NCBI GenBank assembly: GCA_003456155.1
Contig: DMPC01000199.1
Coordinates: 1 to 9,848 of the forward strand
Reading direction: 5' to 3'
DNA from: Actinomycetota bacterium
Lineage (GTDB): Bacteria > Actinomycetota > Actinomycetes > S36-B12
DNA: 9,848 nucleotides
Shown here: in pieces, positions 1-6,919 of the stretch
How positions within the stretch are numbered: position 1 is the first letter of the stretch
Layout: each line of letters begins with the position of its first letter
Program-made: the position numbers and the translations under genes
The notes under the pieces: model-generated
What the model saw: only the letters and a program-made list of their open reading frames with translations
Databases searched by the model: none
Told to the model about the DNA's origin: nothing

Positions 1-733
1 GGTGCACGTGCGAGGCGAAGGACGCGACGATGATCCTCCCCTCGGCACGGAGGAAGACCGCGTCGAGTACCGGCACGATGTCGCGCTCACTGCTGACGAA
101 GCCGGGCACCTCCGCGTTGGTGCTGTCGACCATCAGCAGGTCGACCCCCTCGTCACCCAGGCGGGCGAATCCGTTCAGGTCCGTGACGCGACCATCGAGC
201 GGCAACTGGTCCATCTTGAAGTCGCCCGTGTGGAGCACCACTCCCGCAGGCGTCCGAATGGCCAGAGCCATGGCATCCGGGATCGAGTGATTCACCGCGA
301 GGAACTCGATACCGAAGGGGCCTCGCTCGACCGAGGTGCCGTCCTCCACCGGCTCGAGGATCGGAGAGATGCGATGCTCGCGCATCTTCGCCTCGACGAA
401 CGCCAGCGTGAGTCGTGAGCCCAGGACGGGGATGTCCGCCCGACGCCGCAGGAGGTACGGCAGCGCGCCGATGTGATCCTCATGACCGTGCGTCAGCACG
501 ACGGCAACGATGTCGTCGAGGCGGTCGATGATCGGGCCGAAGTCGGGCAGGATCAGGTCGACGCCGGGTTGGTTCTCCTCGGGGAAGAGCACGCCGCAGT
601 CGACGATGAGCAGCCGTCCGTCGAATTCGAAGACGGTCATGTTGCGCCCGATCTCCCCCAGGCCGCCCAGCGCATAGATGCGCAGGGCTCCGGGAGCGAG
701 GGCCGGCGGCGGGGGGAGCTTCACATGGCTCAT
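1..733 (-). CDS. rnj: Ribonuclease J, N-terminal part (cut by left window edge)
   Basis: This is the first 244 residues of a ribonuclease J, a metallo-beta-lactamase/beta-CASP exo- and endonuclease of cytoplasmic RNA processing and decay. The leading part carries the family's LGGLGEIGRNM stretch (about residues 22-32). The metal-binding HxHxDH motif reads HGHEDH at residues 82-87, with further ligands in NHSIPD (H149) and HTGDFK (D171), and the MVDSTN stretch lies at 201-206. All metal ligands visible here are intact. The ATG at 733 gives a normal short N-terminal extension. It lies 12 bases after the dapA stop codon with no convincing Shine-Dalgarno site, so rnj is probably cotranscribed with dapA. 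dapA-rnj adjacency is common in actinobacteria, including M. tuberculosis. The rest of the beta-CASP and C-terminal domains lies outside the window. Confidence 0.95.
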   Translation of the reverse strand, partial: MSHVKLPPPPALAPGALRIYALGGLGEIGRNMTVFEFDGRLLIVDCGVLFPEENQPGVDLILPDFGPIIDRLDDIVAVVLTHGHEDHIGALPYLLRRRADIPVLGSRLTLAFVEAKMREHRISPILEPVEDGTSVERGPFGIEFLAVNHSIPDAMALAIRTPAGVVLHTGDFKMDQLPLDGRVTDLNGFARLGDEGVDLLMVDSTNAEVPGFVSSERDIVPVLDAVFLRAEGRIIVASFASHVH

Positions 734-745
734 ATCGGCGAAGCC

Positions 746-1657
746 CTACCCGGCGAACCCGGGCACGCCGCCTGCGGCCAGATCTGCCCGCAGTACCGCA
801 CGCTGCTCATCCGTGGCATCGACGAGGGGAAGCCGCACCGGTCCAGCGGGCAGCCCCTGCATCTCCAGGGCCGCCTTCGTGAGGATCACGCCCTGCGTCC
901 GGAAGCAGCCCGTGTAGACGGGCAGCAGCGACCGGTTGATGGCGGCCGCCTCCAGCACGTCCCCTGTGCTCAGCGCCTGCGCCATCGCCTTGAGGCGGTC
1001 GCCCACGAGATGACCGACCACCGAGATCATGCCCGCGGCTCCGACCGACAGGAGCGGCAGATTGAGAATGTCGTCACCGGAGTACCAGGCCAGACCGGTC
1101 GATGCCATGCCCCACTGGGCGAAGTCCAGATCACCCTTGGCGTCCTTGTTCGCGACGATCCGGGGATGATCGGCGAGACGCTTGAGGGTGTCGAGCTCGA
1201 TGGCCGTGCCGGTCCGCTTGGGGATGTCGTAGGTGATCATCGGCAGGTCGGTGGCGTCCGCGATGGCGGTGAAGTGCCGAACCAGCCCCTCCTGCGGGGG
1301 ACGGTTGTAGTACGGCGTGACGGCCATGACGCCGTGCGCGCCGACGCCTGCCGCTGCACGCGCCGCCTCGATGGAGTGCCGGGTGTCGTTCGTGCCGACC
1401 CCGGCCAGGATCGTCGCGCGGTCACCGACCGCCTCGATGACCGCCTGAAGGACGGCGAGGTCCTCGGCGTCAGACTTGGTCGCCGACTCGCCCGTCGTGC
1501 CATTGATGACGAGGCCGTCGTTGTGAAGGGTGTCGACCAGGTGCGTGGCCAGGCGCTGAGCGCCCGCCAGATCGAGAGAGCCGTCCGACGAGAAGGGCGT
1601 GACCATGGCGGTCAGCATCACCCCGAACGGGTGGGTGGAACTCGTACGACCTGGCAT
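746..1657 (-). CDS. dapA: 4-hydroxy-tetrahydrodipicolinate synthase (DapA)
   Basis: DapA condenses pyruvate with aspartate semialdehyde, the first committed step of diaminopimelate/lysine synthesis, in the cytoplasm. The 303-residue product has the usual length and TIM-barrel motifs: NGTTGES at 52-58 (pyruvate-site Thr pair), TPYYNRP at 114-120, YDIPKRTG at 143-150 (general-acid Tyr143) and NKDAKG at 170-175, where Lys171 is the Schiff-base lysine. The frame is open upstream to 1744, but that extension overlaps thyX. ATG 1657 is chosen because it gives a normal N-terminus ahead of LTAMVTPF and has a TAGCCT hexamer 7 bases before it, suggesting leaderless translation from its own promoter. The gap to the thyX stop is 23 bases, so readthrough from thyX is also possible. 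Downstream, rnj starts 12 bases after the stop. Confidence 0.96.
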   Translation of the reverse strand: MPGRTSSTHPFGVMLTAMVTPFSSDGSLDLAGAQRLATHLVDTLHNDGLVINGTTGESATKSDAEDLAVLQAVIEAVGDRATILAGVGTNDTRHSIEAARAAAGVGAHGVMAVTPYYNRPPQEGLVRHFTAIADATDLPMITYDIPKRTGTAIELDTLKRLADHPRIVANKDAKGDLDFAQWGMASTGLAWYSGDDILNLPLLSVGAAGMISVVGHLVGDRLKAMAQALSTGDVLEAAAINRSLLPVYTGCFRTQGVILTKAALEMQGLPAGPVRLPLVDATDEQRAVLRADLAAGGVPGFAG

Positions 1658-1664
1658 GGTGCAC

Positions 1665-1670
1665 AGGCTA
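1665..1670 (-). promoter_or_regulatory. Putative -10 box for leaderless dapA
   Basis: On the minus strand TAGCCT ends exactly 7 bases before the dapA ATG, matching TANNNT at the distance that puts the first transcribed base on the start codon. No good TTGACA-like -35 is seen. It sits in the 23-base thyX-dapA gap, so it would be an internal operon promoter. Confidence 0.5.
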
Positions 1671-1680
1671 TCGCTAACCG

Positions 1681-2406
1681 TCAGGGAGCCACTCGGCCGT
1701 TGTCCTCGAACGCCCGATGCGTGAGCGGCATGAGTCGGGCCCACTCCTCCTCGTACCGCTCGGCCACCATCTCGATCTCACGCTGCGGATAGGACGGGAA
1801 GTGCGACCCTTCCGCCTTGCGGCGCAGCGAGAGGAAGTTCATCAGTGATCGGGCATTCATGGTCACGTAGGCGCTGGAGTAGGTCGAGACAGGAAGCACC
1901 ATCCGCGCCACTTCGCGCGCGACGCCGGCCTCGAGCATCTCCAGGTAGGCGAGATAGGCGGTGGTACAGGACGCCCGCATGCGGTCATCGATGAGGTCGT
2001 ACTGCGCATCATCCCCCGGCAGGAACTCGTAGGCACCGGTCTTGCCCACCTGCACGATTGCCCGGTCCCGCGCGGGCACGTAGAACACCGGTTCGAGCTG
2101 GCGATACCGGCCGGATTCCTCGTTGTAGCTCGCGATGCGGTGCCGCATGTGCTCACGCCACACGAAGATCGGCGCGCGGACGAAGAACGTCAGGGAGTTG
2201 TGCTCGAACGGGCTGCCGTGACGCTCGCGCATGAGGTAGTTGATAAGGCCCTGGGACCGACCCGCATCCGCGTTCACGTCCTCGAGGGACTGCTCACCGG
2301 CGGTCGACACCCGGGCGGCGAAGATGACATCGGCATCGGATGCGCTGGCTCGAACAAGCTCCACGGTGATGTCGCTGCGGAAGATGACCTCGGTCTCGGT
2401 GCCCAC
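1681..2406 (-). CDS. thyX: Flavin-dependent thymidylate synthase (ThyX)
   Basis: ThyX makes dTMP from dUMP using methylene-tetrahydrofolate, FAD and NADPH, in place of or alongside the unrelated ThyA. The 241-residue product carries the family signature RHRX7S as RHR at 88-90 and S98, within RHRIASYNEESGRY, and the conserved NARSLMNFL stretch near 184-192 that includes the dUMP-binding arginine. Length is normal. The start is a GTG at 2406. There is no Shine-Dalgarno site, but TAGGGT lies 7 bases upstream, which supports a leaderless mRNA starting at this GTG. Downstream is dapA after 23 bases, and the thyX-dapA-rnj order matches M. tuberculosis. Upstream is a divergent GNAT gene across a 62-base intergenic region with a short palindrome. 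Whether the genome also has thyA cannot be seen. Confidence 0.96.
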   Translation of the reverse strand: MGTETEVIFRSDITVELVRASASDADVIFAARVSTAGEQSLEDVNADAGRSQGLINYLMRERHGSPFEHNSLTFFVRAPIFVWREHMRHRIASYNEESGRYRQLEPVFYVPARDRAIVQVGKTGAYEFLPGDDAQYDLIDDRMRASCTTAYLAYLEMLEAGVAREVARMVLPVSTYSSAYVTMNARSLMNFLSLRRKAEGSHFPSYPQREIEMVAERYEEEWARLMPLTHRAFEDNGRVAP

Positions 2407-2413
2407 GCCCAGA

Positions 2414-2419
2414 ACCCTA
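2414..2419 (-). promoter_or_regulatory. Putative -10 box for leaderless thyX
   Basis: TAGGGT on the minus strand ends 7 bases before the GTG start of thyX. It fits an actinobacterial TANNNT -10 hexamer and implies transcription starting at the G of the start codon. The -35 region is not recognisable. Confidence 0.5.
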
Positions 2420-2435
2420 CTCAGGGAGTCCCCGA

Positions 2436-2452
2436 GCGGGTCCCTGACCCGC
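2436..2452. promoter_or_regulatory. Perfect palindrome between divergent thyX and GNAT promoters
   Basis: GCGGGTC and GACCCGC form a perfect 7-base inverted repeat around a 3-base centre (CCT). It occupies about -30 to -46 from the thyX start codon and -17 to -33 from the GNAT start codon. It therefore lies in the -35/spacer region of both presumed promoters, a typical operator position. In such GC-rich DNA it may also be chance, and no regulator is identified. Confidence 0.3.
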
Positions 2453-2456
2453 AGGA

Positions 2457-2462
2457 CACAAT
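2457..2462 (+). promoter_or_regulatory. Weak putative -10 box for the GNAT gene
   Basis: CACAAT ends 6 bases before the ATG at 2469. It keeps the important second-position A and last-position T of the -10 consensus and would give a leaderless mRNA. The match is weaker than those of thyX, dapA, dapB and azlC. Confidence 0.35.
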
Positions 2463-2468
2463 GCCCCT

Positions 2469-3032
2469 ATGTCTGCGACACCGGGTCCGCGTCTTCCCGA
2501 CGTCCGTCGAGGCACCATGGCTGATGTCGAGGCCGTCGGCGACATCACCGCAGCCGCCTGGCGCGACCGACTGGTGGGGATCCTTCCCAGCCCGGTGCTG
2601 GAATCCCTGCGCGGCGATGACCTCGCGCTGGTCTGGGCCGGGAGCCTGGTCAATCCCCCGACGCCCCTGCACCGACTTCTGGTTGCCGTGGAGGGCGACG
2701 ACGTCGTGGGCTATGCCGCCGTCGGACCATCCCCCGATCCGGACGCCGACGCCGGAACCGCCGAACTGCTCGCCCTGGAGGTGGACCCCGCCCACCAGCG
2801 GGCCGGCCACGGCTCCCGGCTGCTGGGCGCGTGCGTCGATGTGGCGCGGTCAGCGGGAGCCGACACCCTCACGGTGTGGTGCCCGCTCGTGGACGAGGTC
2901 CGCCGGGCGTTCCTCCAGTCAGCAGGCTGGGGTCCCGACACCGCCCTTCGTGACCTGGCCACGGGCGATCCGGACGACGCCGATGGGCTGCTGCGCGAGG
3001 CCCGACTGGTCACCGACATTCGCGCGACCTGA
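2469..3032 (+). CDS. GNAT-family N-acetyltransferase
   Basis: This 187-residue protein has the single-domain GNAT fold that transfers an acetyl group from acetyl-CoA to an amine. The start of the fold, VRRGTMADVEAV (about 12-23), is the usual first strand and helix. The key motif A is clear: a beta strand ELLALEVDPAHQ followed by the acetyl-CoA pyrophosphate loop QRAGHGSRLL (about 113-122), a good Q/RxxGxG/S. A C-terminal FLQSAGW segment (about 149-155) matches the usual motif B region. The substrate cannot be predicted. It is transcribed divergently from thyX and convergently with the response regulator, so it looks monocistronic. The ATG at 2469 is chosen because it precedes the fold's first strand and has a -10-like hexamer 6 bases upstream; the Met at residue 17 would cut into the domain. 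Confidence 0.9.
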   Translation: MSATPGPRLPDVRRGTMADVEAVGDITAAAWRDRLVGILPSPVLESLRGDDLALVWAGSLVNPPTPLHRLLVAVEGDDVVGYAAVGPSPDPDADAGTAELLALEVDPAHQRAGHGSRLLGACVDVARSAGADTLTVWCPLVDEVRRAFLQSAGWGPDTALRDLATGDPDDADGLLREARLVTDIRAT

Positions 3033-3046
3033 GGCCAGAACGGGGT

Positions 3047-3057
3047 CCCCCCCCCCC
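3047..3057. repeat. C11 homopolymer tract
   Basis: Eleven consecutive C bases lie 15 bases after the GNAT stop codon, outside any gene. Such tracts are prone to slippage in replication and to miscounting in sequencing. Being downstream of the coding region it cannot switch the GNAT frame on and off. Confidence 0.9.
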
Positions 3058-3067
3058 GCATGCAACA

Positions 3068-3094
3068 GCCGGCGAGTCCCCCGCTCTCGCCGGC
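3068..3094. terminator. Hairpin terminator between convergent GNAT and response regulator
   Basis: GCCGGCGAG and CTCGCCGGC form a perfect 9-base stem around a 9-base loop, 35 bases after the GNAT stop codon. There is no T-tract, which is common for GC-rich actinobacterial hairpins. It could act in both directions between the convergent genes. Confidence 0.6.
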
Positions 3095-3140
3095 CGCCTC
3101 GATGATGGGGCACCAGCGGTGGAGCGGGCGAGCACGAGGC

Positions 3141-3158
3141 GTCCCCCAGCGGGGGGAC
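3141..3158. terminator. Second hairpin in the convergent spacer
   Basis: GTCCCCC and GGGGGAC form a perfect 7-base stem around a 4-base loop (AGCG), 32 bases beyond the response-regulator stop codon. It is likely part of the same terminator cluster; no T-tract follows on either strand. Confidence 0.45.
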
Positions 3159-3171
3159 ACACCGGGTCATG

Positions 3172-3188
3172 CCCGGGTCACACCCGGG
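3172..3188 (-). terminator. Hairpin just after the response-regulator stop codon
   Basis: CCCGGGT and ACCCGGG form a perfect 7-base stem with a 3-base loop, ending 2 bases from the response-regulator stop codon. It is well placed as the first terminator or mRNA 3'-end protector of the kinase-regulator operon. A near repeat of CCGGGTCA occurs at 3162-3169. Confidence 0.5.
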
Positions 3189-3190
3189 GC

Positions 3191-3823
3191 TCAGGCCGGA
3201 TCGCTGAGCAGGCCGTCTCGTCGGGCCTCCGCATAGAGCTCCGTGCGGGTTCGGGCAGGCCTGCCCACCTGCTGATACTTCATCCGCACCCGATCCAGAT
3301 ATTCCTTTACCGTGTGCGGGGAGATGTCCATCCGCCGCGCCACGGCCGCCAGCTTCAGTCCCGACGCGTACAGCCGCAGGGCGTCCCGCTCGCGTGGGCT
3401 GAGATCGGGTGCCTCCGGACCCGCCGCCAGCATCGCGGCCAGGTCGACCGAGAGGTACATCTCGTCCTCCGCCACGAGCTCGAGAGCCTCCTGGAGCTCG
3501 TCGTAGGAGACCCTCTTGGGCACGAAGCCGAGGGCTCCGGCCGCCAGCCCCGCCCGGATGGCCCCCGGATCGTCATAGGCACTGATGAGCAGCACTCCCC
3601 GGCCCCCGGCCGTGAGCAGACGGCAATTGGTGGCGACGTCCTGGGCATCCGGACCCAAGTCGACGTCGAGCAGGACGGCATCGGCGTCCGACGACAGCGC
3701 CTCGTGCACGGACGGTCCCGAGTAGGCGACCGTGTAGACGCCCTGCGCCCGTGCCTCGATGAGCGCACGAAGTCCCTCGCGGACAAGCTCATGGTCATCG
3801 ACGATCGCGACACGGATGCTCAC
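3191..3823 (-). CDS. LuxR/NarL-type response regulator
   Basis: This 210-residue DNA-binding regulator should be phosphorylated by the kinase encoded just upstream. The receiver domain (about 3-120) has all key residues: acidic pair D9-D10 in VDDHE, phosphoacceptor Asp53 in LLDVDLG, Ser81 in LLISAYDD and Lys103 in FVPKR. A LuxR-type helix-turn-helix spans about 141-185 (LSPRERDALRLYASG, then ISPHTVKEYLDRVRMKY), with a basic tail rich in Arg/Thr. The frame stays open further upstream, but GTG 3823 is preferred: it starts directly before the first receiver strand, its GTGA overlaps the kinase stop by 4 bases, and GAGGAG (3829-3834) lies 5 bases upstream. Translational coupling should keep kinase and regulator in proportion. 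The target genes are unknown; the divergent azlCD operon is a candidate. Confidence 0.94.
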   Translation of the reverse strand: MSIRVAIVDDHELVREGLRALIEARAQGVYTVAYSGPSVHEALSSDADAVLLDVDLGPDAQDVATNCRLLTAGGRGVLLISAYDDPGAIRAGLAAGALGFVPKRVSYDELQEALELVAEDEMYLSVDLAAMLAAGPEAPDLSPRERDALRLYASGLKLAAVARRMDISPHTVKEYLDRVRMKYQQVGRPARTRTELYAEARRDGLLSDPA

Positions 3824-6192
3824 GGGAGCTCCTCGCCGCGCAGCGACGCCTCCCATAGCCACAACTGCCCCGCGGCATCCGCGGGATCCACCAGACTCCC
3901 GACCACTGACCCATCGGCGCCCGACCCCGGGCGCGCATCCACGGCCATCGGCACGAGCAGACGCAGCATGACGGACTCCCCCTCCTGGCGTGTGGACAGG
4001 CGTGCGGGACTGCCGACCGGGAGCCCCGCGACAATGACCGTCGGCAACGCCTGCCGCATGACGCGTGTCAACGATCCCACGATCGACCCCTCGACCGACA
4101 CCTCCGGTTGCCGAGGGGCAGAGAGATCGAGGTCAAGTAGGACGCCCTGCTGATGGGCAAGGCAGATCAGCTCGCACGCCATTTCGTGCACGGCATCGGT
4201 CGAGGGATCGGTGCGCATGACGTTCCTGATGAAGCGCTCCTCACGGGCCGCACGGGCGCGCACTCGATCGTCCTCCGGATCGCACCTGCCTTCGGCAACA
4301 TCCCGGAGGAGTTCAGGCGCCTCCGAGAGCGCGAGTGCGTGGAAGCGGGCCCCGATGCCCTCGATCCGCTCGCGCACGACCTGCCCCGCTGTGGCAGCGT
4401 CGGCCTCCTCCTGGCGATGGCGCCACGCGACACGGGCGTTGCGGCGAAGACTCCGGCCCAGCAGCGCACCGACGAGGATCATCGCGGTGCCCGGTTGAGT
4501 GATCTCGTGCAGGGGATCTCCCTGGAAGATCAGCCAGGCGGCCAGCAGCAGGAGCCAACCCCACGGGGGTCCGATCGCAGCTGCCACCAGGAACAGACCC
4601 GCAATCGCCGGCGACGCCCAGGCGATGGACGCCGATTCAGGCAGCGGTGACTCCGCCAGCACGTAGACCGCCCACCCCCCGAGCGCAACCACGAACACCA
4701 CCCACAGGGCCAGTCGTCCCCGACGCGATGCCAGACCCACCAGCAGCCCGAGGGCGATCAGGATGCCGAAGGCCAAGCCATTCACGACCGGTCGCTCGGC
4801 GGAGTCCCAGCTCCCCGCGACCATCACGGCCGCGTAGACCGCCAGTGCCGCCAGAACCGGGACGGCCAGGGCCGCCGGCGCCGGATCGAGGGAGTCCTCG
4901 CGAGCCTCGCACGCTTCGAATCCGGGCCGCCACCCGAGGATGACCTCCGTCCCCTTCCCGGACCTGCTGACCACCTCGGCCGTTCCCCCGACATCCACCA
5001 TCGGGGCAGTGATGATGTCGGTCAACCCGAACCTCGTCTCGGGAAGAACGTCCGGCAGGCCACGCCCGTCGTCCCGAACACGCACCTCGACTGCCACGGG
5101 CTCTGAACCTCCCCCGGAGGCGACCCGCAAGGAGACCCGAGAGGCCTCGGCATGCCTACCTACGTTGATCAGCGCTTCGGTCGCCGCGGTCCGCAGCGCG
5201 TCCTGCACGTACCGAGGAGCCCTGATCGGCCCATCGACACTGATGGAGACCTCGATACCGACTTCGCGAAGATCATCAAGCGAGGGCTGGAGGTCATGAA
5301 GGAGGTCATACGGCTCGACCCGATCTGTCTCCACCACCGACGAACGTGACTCGATGGCGGGCCCTCGACCGCGCAGGGAAGACAGCAATCGCGCTCCCTC
5401 AAGGCTGCGCTCCCGCAACCGGTCACTCATGCTCGGGGCCAAGCCCCCTCTCGCAAGAGCGACCAACGTGTTCAGAACCGTCTCGTGCAGGCGCCGTTCT
5501 GTTGCCCGCATCTCCTGCTCGACCCTCTCGGCGGACCGGCGCTCGCGTTCGGCACGGAGCAATGCGTCGGCTGCCCCATCTGCAGCACCGGCCTGCGCAA
5601 CCAGCACCCGGGCGGCCACCGCAGCGGACAGGCCCACCGCCATGACGTACACCGGCTCGACGAGGGAGTCCACGGAGGCGTGAAAGACCCCAGACCAGTC
5701 CGGGAGCAGGACATCGCGCAGGAGCAGACCCGTCATCGCCGCGGTGCTGACCACGGCCCACCGGAACGGCAGTACCAAGCCGGCGATGCCGCAGGTCAAG
5801 GCCGCGAGCTCGGCCACCCGATGCCAGTCGGGAACACCCCCACGCAACTGGCTGGCATTCACGACCAACGTGGCCACCAGGAGCACCACGGCATCCGCCC
5901 GCGCGACACGGGCACTCACCCATTCGCGGGCAAGCGCATGCGACAGCAGCAGCACTGCCGCGAAGCCCAGGACCGCCCACATCGCCGCTGTAGCGAAGGG
6001 GCCGGACTGCGCACCCGGCCACAGACCGGGCTGGGCGAGGATCCACAGCAGCTGCCACAGCACCGCGGCCGAGATCATCCCGCGCCGAACAGCCTGCACC
6101 GCCGTCGTGGGGTCAGTGCGCTGCTGGACGGACCTCATCAGGCCCAGACCGCCCCGGATCCGCGACTGCTCTGGCGGGGCGGCGACGGCCAT
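3820..6192 (-). CDS. Tandem-architecture membrane histidine kinase (HisKA_3/HATPase plus degenerate second half)
   Basis: This is a 790-residue two-component sensor kinase. Residues about 38-200 hold roughly six hydrophobic segments. A helical linker leads to the dimerisation/phosphoacceptor region RRLHETVLNTL, with likely His236. The ATPase domain follows, with N-box EALINVGRHA (339-348; Asn343), G1 box DDGRGLP (374-380) and a reduced G2-like RFGLTDI (387-393). Instead of ending there, the chain continues with five or six more hydrophobic segments (about 440-580), a charged helix, a dimerisation-like helical stretch without a convincing His motif (about 600-660) and a possible ATPase-like remnant (about 665-750) lacking N and G boxes. 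The signal is unknown. ATG 6192 is chosen because it leaves room for divergent azlC; ATG 6138 (772 residues) is the main alternative. The stop overlaps the regulator start by 4 bases. Confidence 0.88.
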   Translation of the reverse strand: MAVAAPPEQSRIRGGLGLMRSVQQRTDPTTAVQAVRRGMISAAVLWQLLWILAQPGLWPGAQSGPFATAAMWAVLGFAAVLLLSHALAREWVSARVARADAVVLLVATLVVNASQLRGGVPDWHRVAELAALTCGIAGLVLPFRWAVVSTAAMTGLLLRDVLLPDWSGVFHASVDSLVEPVYVMAVGLSAAVAARVLVAQAGAADGAADALLRAERERRSAERVEQEMRATERRLHETVLNTLVALARGGLAPSMSDRLRERSLEGARLLSSLRGRGPAIESRSSVVETDRVEPYDLLHDLQPSLDDLREVGIEVSISVDGPIRAPRYVQDALRTAATEALINVGRHAEASRVSLRVASGGGSEPVAVEVRVRDDGRGLPDVLPETRFGLTDIITAPMVDVGGTAEVVSRSGKGTEVILGWRPGFEACEAREDSLDPAPAALAVPVLAALAVYAAVMVAGSWDSAERPVVNGLAFGILIALGLLVGLASRRGRLALWVVFVVALGGWAVYVLAESPLPESASIAWASPAIAGLFLVAAAIGPPWGWLLLLAAWLIFQGDPLHEITQPGTAMILVGALLGRSLRRNARVAWRHRQEEADAATAGQVVRERIEGIGARFHALALSEAPELLRDVAEGRCDPEDDRVRARAAREERFIRNVMRTDPSTDAVHEMACELICLAHQQGVLLDLDLSAPRQPEVSVEGSIVGSLTRVMRQALPTVIVAGLPVGSPARLSTRQEGESVMLRLLVPMAVDARPGSGADGSVVGSLVDPADAAGQLWLWEASLRGEELP

Positions 6193-6198
6193 CTCCAC

Positions 6199-6204
6199 AC
6201 TCTG
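6199..6204 (-). promoter_or_regulatory. Weak putative -10 box for the kinase operon
   Basis: CAGAGT on the minus strand ends 6 bases before ATG 6192 and keeps only the second-position A and final T of the -10 consensus. If real it supports the 6192 start as leaderless. The evidence is thin. Confidence 0.25.
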
Positions 6205-6220
6205 GCACAAGTGGGCCCGA

Positions 6221-6226
6221 TACGGT
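6221..6226 (+). promoter_or_regulatory. Putative -10 box for leaderless azlC
   Basis: TACGGT, preceded by GA, matches TANNNT and ends 6 bases before the GTG at 6233. This favours GTG 6233 over ATG 6239 as start and suggests a leaderless azlC mRNA. No clear -35 is seen. The site lies within the gap of about 40 bases shared with the divergent kinase gene. Confidence 0.5.
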
Positions 6227-6232
6227 CCTGCC

Positions 6233-6919
6233 GTGGATATGCAGGAAACCTCACGACGGCAGATCCACGCCAAGGCCGTAAGCATCGCCGTTGCCACAGG
6301 GGCCTACGCACTGTCCTTCGGTGCCATCTCCGTGTCCACAGGGCTTGACGTGTGGCAGACCCAGGCACTGTCGCTCCTGATGTTCACCGGAGCATCACAG
6401 TTTGCTTTCGTCGGGATCGTCGGCGCAGGAGGCGGACTGGTGGCGGCCGTCCTCACGGCATGGCTGCTCGGTGCCCGAAACAGCATGTACGCGGTAGGGC
6501 TGAGCCCGATCCTCGATCTGCGCGGTGTCCGCAGGCTCATCGGCGCGCAGGCGACCATCGACGAGTCGACCGCGATGGCCCTCGCTCATCCCGAGCCCCG
6601 AGAGAGTTCCCGCTATGCCTTCTGGATGACAGGCCTGTGGATCTACGTCCTGTGGAACCTCGGAACCCTGATCGGTGCCCTCAGCGCCGAGGCGATCGGC
6701 GATCCCAGCGTCCTCGGCCTCGACGCTGCAACGGCTGCGGCCCTGCTGGCACTCCTGTGGCCCCGCCTGAAGGACCGCCAGATGTGGGCCGTCGCCCTCG
6801 CCGCTGCTGGCGTGGCCGTCGTCCTCACGCCTGTCCTGCAGCCAGGCCTGCCCGTGCTCGCCGCGGCACTCGTCGCGCTGGCAGCCGGGACGCTTTCGGG
6901 AAGGCGGAGGACGACCTGA
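6233..6919 (+). CDS. azlC: AzlC-family branched-chain amino-acid exporter, large subunit
   Basis: AzlC is the large membrane subunit of the LIV-E (BrnFE-type) exporter family, which removes leucine, isoleucine, valine and sometimes methionine or analogues from the cell, working with AzlD. The 228-residue product is of normal length and very hydrophobic. It has the conserved FTGASQFAFVG stretch (51-61), the LLGARNSMYAVGLSP stretch (78-92) and a central hydrophilic segment DESTAMALAHPEP (110-122), followed by further membrane helices to the C-terminus. GTG 6233 is preferred to the in-frame ATG 6239 because of the -10 hexamer 6 bases upstream. azlD follows with the stop and start sharing one base. 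The two-component genes are divergent. The exact substrate cannot be read from the sequence. Confidence 0.93.
   Translation: MDMQETSRRQIHAKAVSIAVATGAYALSFGAISVSTGLDVWQTQALSLLMFTGASQFAFVGIVGAGGGLVAAVLTAWLLGARNSMYAVGLSPILDLRGVRRLIGAQATIDESTAMALAHPEPRESSRYAFWMTGLWIYVLWNLGTLIGALSAEAIGDPSVLGLDAATAAALLALLWPRLKDRQMWAVALAAAGVAVVLTPVLQPGLPVLAAALVALAAGTLSGRRRTT
6906..6910 (+). promoter_or_regulatory. Shine-Dalgarno site of azlD
   Basis: GGAGG lies 8 bases before the azlD ATG, inside the end of azlC. It is one of the few clear ribosome binding sites in the window and fixes the azlD start at 6919. Confidence 0.7.

Noticed and set aside
1658..1744. N-terminal extension of DapA to 1744 (332 codons)
   Set aside because: It overlaps the end of thyX by over 60 bases, lies upstream of the TAGCCT box and gives an N-terminus unlike the family.
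473..1792. Long plus-strand open frame (439 codons) over dapA and the start of rnj
   Set aside because: It lies antisense to dapA and rnj, whose family motifs are intact. The translation is rich in Arg, Gly and His with no recognisable domain, as expected of a shadow frame in high-GC DNA.
3047..3057. Phase-variable switch of the GNAT gene by the C tract
   Set aside because: The tract is after the stop codon, so length changes cannot alter the reading frame.
3119..4153. Long plus-strand frame (344 codons) over the response regulator and kinase end
   Set aside because: It is antisense to a response regulator with all key residues. It has low-complexity Arg/Ser/Pro composition and runs through the hairpin cluster.
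6193..6297. N-terminal extension of the kinase to 6297 (825 codons)
   Set aside because: It would overlap the start and promoter of azlC on the opposite strand and adds no membrane or domain feature.
5485..6348. Plus-strand frames over the kinase N-terminus, including a 391-codon frame starting at 5744 that contains azlC
   Set aside because: The upstream part is antisense to kinase membrane helices. Only the portion from 6233 matches AzlC, so the long extension is not a real N-terminus.
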